From NCBI RefSeq assembly GCF_022427145.1, contig NZ_JAKSXN010000006.1, positions 1 through 64,000 on the forward strand: DNA of 64,000 nucleotides, read 5' to 3'. Positions within the stretch are counted from its first letter, which is position 1. Each line of letters opens with the position of its first letter. This stretch comes from Paenibacillus timonensis. Its GTDB lineage: Bacteria; Bacillota; Bacilli; Paenibacillales; Paenibacillaceae. The translations under genes and the position numbers were made by a program. The notes beneath the pieces are model-generated. The model was not told where the DNA came from. It did not search any database and was given only the letters and a program-made list of their open reading frames with translations. Shown here piece by piece: positions 8,834-17,344 of this stretch.

Positions 8834-9748
8834 TTAAGGCCGCTGTTGCTGCTGCAACTGCTGCAGGTCCTTCCAGCGGATCATCTCGATGCCTTCCTCC
8901 GCTAGTGCCGCCTTGATCTCCGGATCGCGGAAGAGCTGATAATCCCAATGTCTTTTTTCCCATTCGGCATGGATGGCCTTCAGCTCCTCCGTCGCGAGCG
9001 CGGGATGGATGATGATCTCGGAAACGCCGGGTCTTAGCGCCTTAAGGACGGCGATCATGTCCCGCTTATAGCTTTCGTACGTTTCGCCCGGCAGCTTACC
9101 GAATGGCAGCCCGATTAGATCATCGAGAAGAATGACGCCCATCCGATCGGCCAATTCGGTGACCTGCCGGGCTAGGGCGGCCGCCTCGGGCGGCAGTGTG
9201 CTCACCTGTGGCAGCGAACGCGGCAAGCGAAACGGCAAGCCATAATCCGCGCAGATTTCGAACGTCACGTCGAGGAAATGATTGCCGGTGGCCAAGCCGT
9301 ATAGGCTGCCCATGTGGTTGTCGAGGTGCGTAGGCGCAAGGCCCAACGCCAGCGCCGTCTCCACCTGGTTGATCATCTCCAGGCGCACTTGCGGCCGGCT
9401 GGCCTGCAATTCGAAGCGGGTCACGTCCCCGGGAAAATAACCTTCCTCCGTGACCAACGTTCGCACATCTCCGTCCCGGGTGACCGGCCCCCATTTATAC
9501 CCGCTCCATTCGCTGGTGAACGTCAAATGTACCCCAACGTCATATTCGGGATGAGCGACGCTCCAGGCCGCGGCCTCCTTAGCCCAGGCACAAGGGACCA
9601 TAACCGTGGCTGAGGATACCGCGCCTTCCTGCAGCAGTTGGATGATCGCCGCGTTCTCCGCATGGCACATCCCGAAATCGTCCGCATTGACGATCAACAA
9701 TTTAGCGTCCCCTTCATACCCCAATCGCTCTACCAGTGTCCGTGTCAC
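8834..9748 (-). CDS. YdjC/ChbG-family carbohydrate deacetylase
   Basis: YdjC-family enzymes are metal-dependent deacetylases; ChbG removes an acetyl group from chitooligosaccharides. The metal site is visible: NADDFG at 21-26, the GVHLTFTSEW histidine at 74, and THLDNHMG with His 141 and 145. The length of 304 residues is slightly above the usual 240-290 owing to a short C-terminal Gln-rich tail. The start is GTG, with GGAGGAG seven bases upstream. It is the first gene of a two-gene operon with a GPH symporter. An imperfect cre site lies about 40 bases upstream, consistent with carbon catabolite control. Confidence 0.85.
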   Translation of the reverse strand: MTRTLVERLGYEGDAKLLIVNADDFGMCHAENAAIIQLLQEGAVSSATVMVPCAWAKEAAAWSVAHPEYDVGVHLTFTSEWSGYKWGPVTRDGDVRTLVTEEGYFPGDVTRFELQASRPQVRLEMINQVETALALGLAPTHLDNHMGSLYGLATGNHFLDVTFEICADYGLPFRLPRSLPQVSTLPPEAAALARQVTELADRMGVILLDDLIGLPFGKLPGETYESYKRDMIAVLKALRPGVSEIIIHPALATEELKAIHAEWEKRHWDYQLFRDPEIKAALAEEGIEMIRWKDLQQLQQQQRP

Positions 9749-9783
9749 CCGTCATCTCCTCCGTTTCCGCTCATGGCCTCTGA

Positions 9784-9797
9784 ATAAAACGCTTACA
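9784..9797. promoter_or_regulatory. Imperfect cre-like site upstream of the deacetylase operon
   Basis: ATAAAACGCTTACA matches the CcpA site pattern TGWAANCGNTNNCA in its right 12 positions and misses at the first two. It lies 36 to 49 bases before the GTG start of the YdjC gene. Confidence 0.35.
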
Positions 9798-9811
9798 TAA
9801 CACGTGAGTCC

Positions 9812-9833
9812 AACCGAAGGAATTCCTTCGGTT
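9812..9833. repeat. Perfect 22-base palindrome at the RDD stop codon
   Basis: AACCGAAGGAATTCCTTCGGTT is a perfect palindrome that overlaps the first base of the RDD stop codon. It has no T run in either direction. It may act as a transcript-end stabiliser or a protein site upstream of the deacetylase operon. Confidence 0.5.
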
Positions 9834-10306
9834 TACGGATACAACTCCGAATCCCGATTCACGACAAACGTGTCGCAGATCCAGTCGTGCAGGCCGCGTT
9901 TTTCCGCGCTGAAAGCGATCATGATGAACCCGATGAATAAGAGCAGGCCGGATAAAAATTGAGCAAAATACCTGCCGACCGACCGCAAAATGGAGATCCG
10001 ATCCCCATTCCCGCCCACGATCTTCGCTCCCACCGCCAGTTTCCCGATCGTGCCTTGCCAAGCCGTAGCCGGAAGAATTACGAAGTACAGCAAATCGAGC
10101 AGCCTTTGGGTGAAATCGGGAAGGGGGAGAATCCAATCGGCCACCGACAAAATTATCCCATCGATGAAACAAGCGAGCAGCCTTCTCCAGAATCCGACAT
10201 ACACCGGGTTGGGATTACGGTAGATCATTTCCCGCCGTTCTTCCCGTTCCGGTGCCCGCGTCTCAAAATGATCGGGCCCATATTGATACAGCAGCGTTTG
10301 TGCCAT
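9833..10306 (-). CDS. RDD family membrane protein
   Basis: A 157-residue RDD-domain protein. The domain starts near the middle (YVGFWRRLLACFIDGIILS), has the typical Arg and Asp residues, and closes with GLHDWICDTFVV, which fits the RDD C-terminus. Two to three hydrophobic helices are visible. RDD proteins are poorly defined; some act in cation or solute homeostasis. ATG at 10306 is preferred, with AAAGGAC about ten bases upstream; a TTG at 10315 overlaps that region. The N-terminal 30 residues before the domain are hydrophilic. It is monocistronic. Confidence 0.82.
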   Translation of the reverse strand: MAQTLLYQYGPDHFETRAPEREERREMIYRNPNPVYVGFWRRLLACFIDGIILSVADWILPLPDFTQRLLDLLYFVILPATAWQGTIGKLAVGAKIVGGNGDRISILRSVGRYFAQFLSGLLLFIGFIMIAFSAEKRGLHDWICDTFVVNRDSELYP

Positions 10307-10422
10307 ACACCCCAAGTCCTTTCTTTGACCGATGGATCTACTCCATGTTTATGTAAGAAACCCGGCCTCTAGTTCCCTTGATTGTAATTTTCGCGCCATC
10401 CCCATAAAATTCCTCCCCACGC

Positions 10423-10449
10423 AAAAAAAGGCGGACCGATCTGGCCGCC
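10423..10449 (-). terminator. Terminator of the glycosyltransferase-GNAT operon
   Basis: Read leftward, GGCGG and CCGCC arms form a hairpin followed by seven T, 13 bases past the GNAT stop. Confidence 0.8.
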
Positions 10450-10461
10450 CCCTGCTTCTCG

Positions 10462-11232
10462 TTACTTGCGAACCCTGTAATGATAGGCCGAGATGGCCCG
10501 AAAACCTAGCTTGTCGTATAACTCCAGCGCCGGCGCATTGCCCGCCAGCACTTGCAGGTACAAGCCTTCCGCCCCGTTCTCGGCCGCCCATGACGCCAGC
10601 GCGTGCAGTAAACGGCCTGCCACGCCCTTGCGGCGGTGGCGCGGGTCGACGACAACGTTGCTGATTCCGCCCCAGCCCTTCTCGATGACCACCGTGGCCA
10701 CTCCCATCGGTTCTCCCGCCTCCTCAATGACAGCAAACGCCTTGGGCTCTGGCATCGCGGTGAAAATCGCCGAATACCCGGCCCGCCGTTCTTCCGGAAA
10801 TCCCTCCATCCGCAGGAACTCCTCCATCCAAGGCTCCTCCGGCTGTGCCGACAAGCAAACTTCAGCTTCGCCGATTCCGTAAGCTGCGCAATGCTGAAGC
10901 ACCTCGCGGATGTCGGCCGCCAGCAGCAGGCAATTCATCGAGACTTCGTAACCCGCGGCGGCCAGCCGCCCATCCAGCTCTACTGGCGAAGTTTCGCTGA
11001 CGTGAAAGCACGGCGGCAACCCGCGCTCCCGGTAAAACCGTTCAGCCGCTTCCAGCCAGTCGCCCTCCGGAAACGGCCCGGCCGCCAGCACGCTGTTGGC
11101 CCGCGTCGTGACGCCTCCGTTCGCCCGCAGCTTCCACGCGCCAAGCGACTCGAGCTCGCACGGCGGCCAGCCGCTCGCTGCCAACTGCTCAATCCTGCCG
11201 GCTAGCTTGGATCCCACCGACATCCGATTCAT
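10462..11232 (-). CDS. GNAT family N-acetyltransferase
   Basis: A 256-residue acetyltransferase. The C-terminal half is a standard GNAT domain: a beta4 strand (SNVVVDP), the acetyl-CoA-binding loop RHRRKGVAGRLL, and an ALELYDKLGF segment near the end. The N-terminal half is a diverged second GNAT-like unit, as in other two-domain Bacillales members. The substrate is unknown. The ATG at 11232 overlaps the stop of the upstream glycosyltransferase gene (ATGA), with AGGGAG eight bases upstream, so translation is likely coupled. A GTG at 11241 is a weaker start option. Confidence 0.88.
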   Translation of the reverse strand: MNRMSVGSKLAGRIEQLAASGWPPCELESLGAWKLRANGGVTTRANSVLAAGPFPEGDWLEAAERFYRERGLPPCFHVSETSPVELDGRLAAAGYEVSMNCLLLAADIREVLQHCAAYGIGEAEVCLSAQPEEPWMEEFLRMEGFPEERRAGYSAIFTAMPEPKAFAVIEEAGEPMGVATVVIEKGWGGISNVVVDPRHRRKGVAGRLLHALASWAAENGAEGLYLQVLAGNAPALELYDKLGFRAISAYHYRVRK

Positions 11233-12227
11233 TTCAGCCACTCCCTAAAGAAGCGTTCATACCCTTGCTTCATCACCGTCGCCGAGAACTTCGCGAAGGC
11301 GTATTCCCGGTTGTCCGCGGAAAACTTAAGCGGCGCGGCCGCAGCCATGTTGACGAGCTCAAACCAGTTGTTCTCGTTGCCGGCAAAGGCATGTTTGGAT
11401 CCGATATGACCGTAGCAAGGATGCTCCGGCTTAACGACGATTTTGCCCATGGCCAGGGCTTCGGTTAGCGGCATTGCAAAGGTATCGAACCGGGAGCAGC
11501 TCCAATACACCTTGGCCGAATTCATCAGCGAGAATATTTCGTCCTGGCTTAAGGCGAACCGCAAGGTGACATTGAGCGGGATGTCGTATTTTTTCATGCT
11601 TTCCTTGTAGCGCTCCCCGCCGAATACCATCACGACATCCTTGTCCGGATTTTGCCGCGCATACTCCAACACCAGGTCCGGCCGCCGGTTCTCTTCGTCC
11701 CGCCCGATCCACAACACCCGGTTACCGACGATGGCCGCCGGGTCAAAATGCCGCTCCGCCAGCGATTCGTTGAACCCGATCGGGATCACGTCCACGTCCG
11801 TCACACCAAACACGTCGTTCATCTGCCGCCGCAAAAACTCCGTCTGCACGACGGCCTTATCCACGATCCCGTAAAACGGCTTCATCATTTCGTACCCGGT
11901 TAACGCCGGGTCGGGGAAGCTATGCGGGAATAGCACGCTTTTGGGGAGAAACATTTTTAGAAAAGTAAACCCGGAAACCGTATATATCACATGCTCGATC
12001 TGATGCGAATGGATTTGATCCAGTACGATATCGTAGTTGACCAGATCGCCTTTCTCATGCTCGTAGCCGGGAAGCCAATCATGTCCGCTGACATGGCGCT
12101 CCGGAGAGATAAATACGATCTCCACGCCAAGCTCCCGGCCGATATCGCGCAGCCGCTCCGCGAACACGCGTGGGCCTTGGGCTTCCGCATACTGGATTTT
12201 TCGCATGACTAAACCGACTTTCTTCAA
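11229..12227 (-). CDS. Glycosyltransferase (GT4-like)
   Basis: A cytoplasmic GT-B glycosyltransferase of about 332 residues. The N-terminal part begins with a beta strand (KKVGLVMRK) and a helix; the C-terminal part carries NRVLWIGRDEENRRPDLVLE, the usual start of the nucleotide-sugar-binding half, and later an SRFDTFAMPLTEALAMGKIVV region equivalent to the GT4 E-x7-E motif. The acceptor and donor are unknown. The TTG at 12227 is preferred because the core fold starts there; an ATG at 12206 is the alternative. The frame stays open up to 12344, but that part is repeat DNA, not protein-like sequence. It is coupled to the GNAT gene by an ATGA overlap. Confidence 0.78.
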   Translation of the reverse strand: MKKVGLVMRKIQYAEAQGPRVFAERLRDIGRELGVEIVFISPERHVSGHDWLPGYEHEKGDLVNYDIVLDQIHSHQIEHVIYTVSGFTFLKMFLPKSVLFPHSFPDPALTGYEMMKPFYGIVDKAVVQTEFLRRQMNDVFGVTDVDVIPIGFNESLAERHFDPAAIVGNRVLWIGRDEENRRPDLVLEYARQNPDKDVVMVFGGERYKESMKKYDIPLNVTLRFALSQDEIFSLMNSAKVYWSCSRFDTFAMPLTEALAMGKIVVKPEHPCYGHIGSKHAFAGNENNWFELVNMAAAAPLKFSADNREYAFAKFSATVMKQGYERFFREWLK

Positions 12228-12283
12228 ATGGGATCCCGCCTTTTTCGTATGGGTTAGTCTAACGCCGCTGGCGTACAGGAAAC

Positions 12284-12470
12284 AATAACTGCAAAAGTGC
12301 AGGTATTTCAGCCAATCTCCTAGAACGTGGCAAAAAAGATGCAAAAGTGCAGGTATTTCTACTGTTCTTCGAGTTATTCAAGCTTTTCTCGAAAATAAAT
12401 GTATTTTTGCAGGTATTCACAAGGGTTGGGCCTGATTCCGGAAAAATAACTGCACTTTTGCAGGAATCCC
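12284..12470. repeat. Array of four TGCA-N4-TGCAGG repeats
   Basis: Four copies share TGCANNNNTGCAGG followed by T/A-AT: units end in TGCAGG at 12298-12303, 12348-12353, 12408-12413 and 12459-12464, so the spacing is 50, 60 and 51 bases. The central four bases are AAAG, AAAG, TTTT and CTTT. Each core is a small inverted repeat (TGCA...TGCA). The array fills the 308-base gap between the phosphotransferase and the glycosyltransferase gene and is non-coding. Confidence 0.75.
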
Positions 12471-12535
12471 CACCGGTTCAATGCAAGCCACTGCACATTC
12501 TAAGGCCGTCCTTGGTTTGCACGCGCGCCTTGCCG

Positions 12536-13507
12536 TTACCGCTGCGTATCCAACAGTTCCAGGCATCCGGCCAAGCCGTCCGCCGTTTCCTCCCGTTGCC
12601 GCAACAACCCTTCCTTCGTCCAAACGCCGCCTCCCCGCCGCAAATCGCTTTCGATCAACAGCAGCATCCATAGGGAAAAGATCGCGGCAAACCGGGCATA
12701 TTCCCTGATCAGCAATTTCCTGATCCATGGCGTACCCTGCTTGTCCGCTTCGTCCAGATACGTCTCGAGCAGCTTCATTCGATCCTCCGACGGCATCGCC
12801 TTCGGGAACCGTGGATGCGACATGTCGATCAGATGGTACAGATCCCAGTACGGGAGATTCCGATGCGCGTGCTCCCAATCGAGCAGAACTACCCGCCCCG
12901 CCTCCGTCACGGCGTAGTTGCCAAGATGCAGGTCGCCATGCGACAACACCTGCCGCCTGACGTTGAAGCCGTACCCGTCCCGAACCGCCGGGACGATCTC
13001 CCAGTCGAGCCATTGAATCGGCAGTCCCTGCCCGTCAAGGACGGCCAGTGCCTCGTCCCGCCGTCGCAGCACATCAGCGGCAATGACCTCAATGCCCGGC
13101 TTGGGGCCTTGGGCCGTTAAGCCCGGCCATTGTTCCGCCGGTGCGGCATGTAGGCGGGCCAGCTGTCTGGCCGCCGCTTGGGCGTACTCCAATCGATAGG
13201 CATGCTGCAGCGGTCCCAGATCCTCGAAAACCGTCCAGCCCTCAGCGCCTTTCCCTTCCGGCGAGGCCAGAAGCAGCTTCGGTACCGCAATCTCGGGAAG
13301 CTTGGCCAGGACGTTCCGGTACACCCACGCCTCCTGATCCACCGATTCGCCGTTGGTCAGCGGCTTGAAGATATAAGAGTGCCCCGGGTCGGTATAAAAC
13401 CGCTCCACCCATCGCCCGTTCATGCCCTGGTACATCGGTTCCCTGCGCCAGATCCGGTTATCGTCCAGCGTTCCGTCCGCCTTGACCGCTTCGCCCAAAT
13501 TCCGCAT
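12536..13507 (-). CDS. Aminoglycoside phosphotransferase (APH) family protein
   Basis: A 323-residue protein-kinase-fold phosphotransferase. The catalytic loop reads LSHGDLHLGNY and the metal-binding Asp is in VVLLDWEHA, both as in APH/choline kinase enzymes. Members act on antibiotics, sugars, choline or homoserine, so the substrate is not clear; resistance is not implied. The ATG has AAGGAA six bases upstream. No operon partner is evident: the upstream gene is separated by a terminator and the downstream gap holds a repeat array. Confidence 0.85.
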   Translation of the reverse strand: MRNLGEAVKADGTLDDNRIWRREPMYQGMNGRWVERFYTDPGHSYIFKPLTNGESVDQEAWVYRNVLAKLPEIAVPKLLLASPEGKGAEGWTVFEDLGPLQHAYRLEYAQAAARQLARLHAAPAEQWPGLTAQGPKPGIEVIAADVLRRRDEALAVLDGQGLPIQWLDWEIVPAVRDGYGFNVRRQVLSHGDLHLGNYAVTEAGRVVLLDWEHAHRNLPYWDLYHLIDMSHPRFPKAMPSEDRMKLLETYLDEADKQGTPWIRKLLIREYARFAAIFSLWMLLLIESDLRRGGGVWTKEGLLRQREETADGLAGCLELLDTQR

Positions 13508-13601
13508 TCCGTTTCCTTCCCGCTCCCTAGTTTGACCTTAATGGTACATAAATTTTGAAAAGATTGTCAATCCGCCGGCTCCGTCCAGTAGGTTACAGGA
13601 G

Positions 13602-13640
13602 AAAAAAAAGAGCGGCGCCCTTTTTAGGCGAACCGCTCTT
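13602..13640 (-). terminator. Terminator of the large stalk-domain protein gene
   Basis: Read leftward, AAGAGCGG...CCGCTCTT arms with an inner CGCC/GGCG stem are followed by eight T. It lies about 20 bases past the stop. Confidence 0.9.
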
Positions 13641-13661
13641 CGTAGGTTTTTATTATTTCAC

Positions 13662-16600
13662 TTAAGGATTAGACGAGACCGGAGTTGGTCCGGATAAGGC
13701 ATAATTCGTGGATTTACTCGTATCTGGTACCGTGATGACGAAAATACTATAGGATTTACTCTGAATATCAATATCTTTTCCTTGATAATCCTTATTTACA
13801 GTACTTGAATAAGGACCTTGTTTTGCTACATTTGCCCCTTGGTACCCTCCCGAAGCTATAATCGATGAAACATCCGTATCGGGTACGGCAATAACAAGAT
13901 ATTTATCGATGTTTTGATCTTCAACAGGTTTGTTGATGTTTACATCAATGTTAGAGCCATTTGCCGTAGCACTAACAATGGTTGCGGCGGGCACGGGTAC
14001 AGTGCTCGGATTAACTTTCAACTTCAATTGGCCTGATGGACCGGACAAGACGTTAGGCAAGCCCGATTGGGAAGTCGCCACGGTTAATACAAATACATGA
14101 TAGGTCGTATTCGTATCCATTGGTGTGCCAAATACCGTGTTGCCTTTGCCCAACGGAACTTGGATATTTTGTCCGTTCTTAGGAACGGCCGTATAGTTAT
14201 CAGCTACATCCACTTTATTCGCATAATTCAGATCAAAGCTGCTGACATTGGCTGCTGGAACGACCATGATGCGGTACTCTTGAACGTTATTTTCATTCGG
14301 CTGTTTGTTGAAGCTTACTACAATGTCGCTGTAAGAGTATGCATTTTCCGGAACTGTAACTGAAACGTTCAATGGCTCGAGCGCCCCGCTGTTGTTCAAC
14401 GTAACCTCGTTCGAAACCCCCGACAGCGCATTCGATCCAACGCCGCTCGCGGCAACCGACAGGACGTAGACCCGGTAAGCCACGCCGTTGCGGATCACTT
14501 CCCCATCGGTATCCCGTGCCCCAGCCCCGAGGTCAACGATCAGAGTCGCCCCGTTTTTATTGACGGGCGTATAGTAATTAGTCGAATTCGCTGCGTTCAA
14601 ATCAAAGCTTCCGAACTTCGACGCCTTCACCACGAACACCCGGTATTGGCTGATATACGTTTCGTTCGAGGCCCGGGTAAACGTCACTCGCAGATCCCGG
14701 CCATCGCCGAGATCATTCACGTCGTTCGCCGTGACGTTCGTAGCCGTCCCAACGGCGGTACCCGAGAGCGTAATGACGTTCGAAGCGTAAGAAAGCGCAT
14801 TGCTGCCGGAATAACCGCCACTGCCATACGACAGGACGAAAACTTGGTAGCTGACGCCGCTGCGAATCGCGGCGCCATCAACGTCCTTGGCTCCCGCAGC
14901 CAGGGTGCCGGTTAACGTATAGTTGCCCTTGCTGATATACGTGTATCTGTCGCTCGGTACGGCATTCGCCTTCGACAGATTGAAGCTGCCGGCGTTCGCC
15001 GATTTCACCACCATGATCCGGTAGTGGCTGATATTCGATTCGTCGGCGGCACGGTTAAACGACACCCACAGGTCGCGGCCGTCTCCGTAATCGCTGACGT
15101 CGGCGACGTTCAGGTTCGAAACGGCGCCAACCGCATTGGTAGACAACGTAATCGGCGAGGAGTAATAGGACAACGCATTACTCAGATTATATCCGTTGGT
15201 GGCTACCGAGAGGACAAACACCCGGTAGCTTACCCCGTTACGGATCGTCGCCCCGTCGACGTCCCTTGCCCCCGCGTTCAGCACCGTGGAGAGGGTGTAG
15301 CCGTTCTTGCTCACCGTCGTATAGTTGGAACTGCCGACATTGTTAGCTTTGGATAACGTGAAGTTGCCCGCATCCGAGGTTTTGACCACCATGATCCGAT
15401 AATTGCTGATATACGTTTCGTTCGAAGCCCGGGTAAAGGTCACCCGCAGGTCGCGGCCATCATTATAATCGCTCACATCTTCGACGGTCACGTTCGATAC
15501 CGTATCCACCGTGTTGCCGTATGTCAGCGTAATGGCACTTGAAGCGGAGGATAGCGTATTCGTTCCTGCATAATTTCCGGTACCTACGGCCATGACGAAT
15601 ACCCGGTAGCTGACGCCATTGCGAATCGCGGCTCCGTCTACATCCCGCGCGCTGGAGGACAAGGCATACGACGTGATATTCGAGCCGGTCTTATTGACCT
15701 GCGTATAGTTCACGCTGGATACCGCATTCGCTTTTGCCAGGCTGAAGTTGGCATAATCGCTGGCCTTGACGACGAAAATCCGGTAAGAGCCGATCCGCGT
15801 TTCGTCCGAGATCCGATTGAAGCTAACGCGCAGGTCACGGCCATCGCCGTAGTCGTTCCAGTCTTCCACCTTCGTAATGACCGGCGAAATCACCGAACCC
15901 GTCGCAAGCGTGATGGCGGAAGATGCCGATGACAATTTGTTTGCATATCCCGAATGATTGCTGACCGACTGCACAAAAACGGTGTAAGACACGCCGGTCT
16001 TGATCAGATCGCCGGACGTATCCCGGGCGGAAGATGCCAATTGGCCGGTTAACGTTGAACCGCTGCCCGACTTGGACACGACCGTGGAGTACGAACTCGG
16101 CACGTTGTTGGCCGAACTCAGCGTAAAGCTTCCGGCATCCTTCGTCTTAACGACGAACACCCGGTAGTTGGCGATGATGCTTTCGTTTTGAGCCCGCGAG
16201 AACGTAACGTTCAAGTCGCGGCCGTCGCCGTAATCGCTCACGTCGCTGACCTTCACGTTCGTCGGAGCGGCCACCGCAGCGCCATTGGACAACGTAATGG
16301 CCGGAGACGGATTCGACAACGCATCGGCGCTATTGCCTTTACCAATAGCCAATACATAAGCGACGTAAGATTGGTTTTCGCGAATGGCGGATCCGTCCAC
16401 GTCCCGGGCACCGGCCGACAGGTTCAAGACCGGATCGGTTCCCGATGGCGACAACGAGGTGTAATTGGCCGATCCGACCCTTTGCGCTGCCGTCAGGTTA
16501 AAGGCGGAAGCATTCGATGCTTTCACGATCATCACGCGGTACTGTTCGACGCGCGATTCGTTGGAGGATTTCGAGAAGCTGATCTCCAAATCCCGGCCGT

Positions 16601-17111
16601 CCCCGTTATTACCCACGTCGCGCGCAGATACGTAGGCTACTGGGTTAGGATCGGCGTTCCCGTTATCCGAGCCTCCCGTGCCCGAGCCGGAGTTGATCGT
16701 GACGATTTTGGTGGAATTGTTCCACCCGACTTGCTGGCCAAGCGCTTCGCTGACGAAGCGGACAGGCACCATCGTTCTGCCTTTGATGCTTTGCGCCGGC
16801 ACGTCGAGCAACACCGCCTCGTTGTTGATCGTAGCCGAACGCGACTTCAGCTTCAGCACGATCGTCGTGCCGTCTTTGTGGGCTGTGACGGTTTGCAGCG
16901 TCTGGTTATAGTTGACCGTAGCATCCAGCGCCTCGAAAATGGCCCGCAGCGGCAGCATAACCCGACCGCTGATGACGACCGGCGCCTGATCCGTTGTCAG
17001 CCGGCTGCCGTCGATGTAGATGCTGATCGGCGTAGCCGCTTGCGCCGTCGTTTGTTGAAACATTGGTATGATTAGAAATGCGGCTAAGAGCGAAGCCCAT
17101 AGTTTTTTCAA
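13662..17111 (-). CDS. Large secreted repeat protein with an N-terminal copper-amine-oxidase-like stalk domain
   Basis: An exported protein of about 1,149 residues. A signal peptide (KKLWASLLAAFLI..TAQA) is followed by a stalk domain of about 120 residues with the usual paired motifs VMLPLRAIFEALDA and TMVPVRFVSEALG. The rest consists of about six clear and two degenerate repeats of roughly 125 residues. Each carries a GDGRDL-type motif, then NES..Y-I-x-V-K, a GARDVDG-type turn and SYRVFVLSV. The repeats look like beta-sandwich modules. There is no LPXTG or S-layer motif, so anchoring is unknown. The TTG at 17111 has GGGGAGG nine bases upstream; an ATG at 17135 would add eight residues but lacks a good site. 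It is probably a cell-surface adhesin or structural protein. Confidence 0.85.
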   Translation of the reverse strand: MKKLWASLLAAFLIIPMFQQTTAQAATPISIYIDGSRLTTDQAPVVISGRVMLPLRAIFEALDATVNYNQTLQTVTAHKDGTTIVLKLKSRSATINNEAVLLDVPAQSIKGRTMVPVRFVSEALGQQVGWNNSTKIVTINSGSGTGGSDNGNADPNPVAYVSARDVGNNGDGRDLEISFSKSSNESRVEQYRVMIVKASNASAFNLTAAQRVGSANYTSLSPSGTDPVLNLSAGARDVDGSAIRENQSYVAYVLAIGKGNSADALSNPSPAITLSNGAAVAAPTNVKVSDVSDYGDGRDLNVTFSRAQNESIIANYRVFVVKTKDAGSFTLSSANNVPSSYSTVVSKSGSGSTLTGQLASSARDTSGDLIKTGVSYTVFVQSVSNHSGYANKLSSASSAITLATGSVISPVITKVEDWNDYGDGRDLRVSFNRISDETRIGSYRIFVVKASDYANFSLAKANAVSSVNYTQVNKTGSNITSYALSSSARDVDGAAIRNGVSYRVFVMAVGTGNYAGTNTLSSASSAITLTYGNTVDTVSNVTVEDVSDYNDGRDLRVTFTRASNETYISNYRIMVVKTSDAGNFTLSKANNVGSSNYTTVSKNGYTLSTVLNAGARDVDGATIRNGVSYRVFVLSVATNGYNLSNALSYYSSPITLSTNAVGAVSNLNVADVSDYGDGRDLWVSFNRAADESNISHYRIMVVKSANAGSFNLSKANAVPSDRYTYISKGNYTLTGTLAAGAKDVDGAAIRSGVSYQVFVLSYGSGGYSGSNALSYASNVITLSGTAVGTATNVTANDVNDLGDGRDLRVTFTRASNETYISQYRVFVVKASKFGSFDLNAANSTNYYTPVNKNGATLIVDLGAGARDTDGEVIRNGVAYRVYVLSVAASGVGSNALSGVSNEVTLNNSGALEPLNVSVTVPENAYSYSDIVVSFNKQPNENNVQEYRIMVVPAANVSSFDLNYANKVDVADNYTAVPKNGQNIQVPLGKGNTVFGTPMDTNTTYHVFVLTVATSQSGLPNVLSGPSGQLKLKVNPSTVPVPAATIVSATANGSNIDVNINKPVEDQNIDKYLVIAVPDTDVSSIIASGGYQGANVAKQGPYSSTVNKDYQGKDIDIQSKSYSIFVITVPDTSKSTNYALSGPTPVSSNP

Positions 17112-17299
17112 AAATCTCATCCTCCCCATGCTCATAAACAGAGCTAAAGAAAATAACTCTTCCCATTTGACGTATCATTGCAGGTAAAAGTTTCTATGAT
17201 TTCCTGCCGCAAAAAAAATTTACCCCTGGAAGCCTAGCTTTGAACCAAGAGGCCCGGAAGTCCCGGATCCCACCTGTCCCTGCCTAGTCCTGAAGGCAT

Positions 17300-17328
17300 A
17301 AAAAAACCGCCCCCCTCGCGGGAAGCGG
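17300..17328 (-). terminator. Terminator of the MOSC gene
   Basis: Read leftward, CCGCTTCCCGCGAGGGGGGCGG folds into a GC-rich hairpin followed by seven T, 16 bases past the stop. Confidence 0.85.
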
Positions 17329-17344
17329 ATCATGACAAGGAGGC

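Noticed and set aside
12228-12344. N-terminal extension of the glycosyltransferase by 39 residues.
   Set aside because: The extra codons are repeat DNA with an unnatural Cys/His-rich composition; the protein fold begins at the TTG at 12227.
14097-17075. Several rightward ORFs opposite the repeat protein (the longest 295 residues).
   Set aside because: They are shadows of the repeat modules with no ribosome binding sites; their similarity to each other comes from the repeats on the coding strand.
17112-17344. Possible c-di-AMP or c-di-GMP riboswitch ahead of the large stalk protein gene.
   Set aside because: Fragments such as AGGGGTAAAT on the leftward strand recall the c-di-AMP element, but the conserved GGGGACCCA and CCGTCAGCTAACC blocks are absent; only a small GCAGG/CCTGC hairpin is present.
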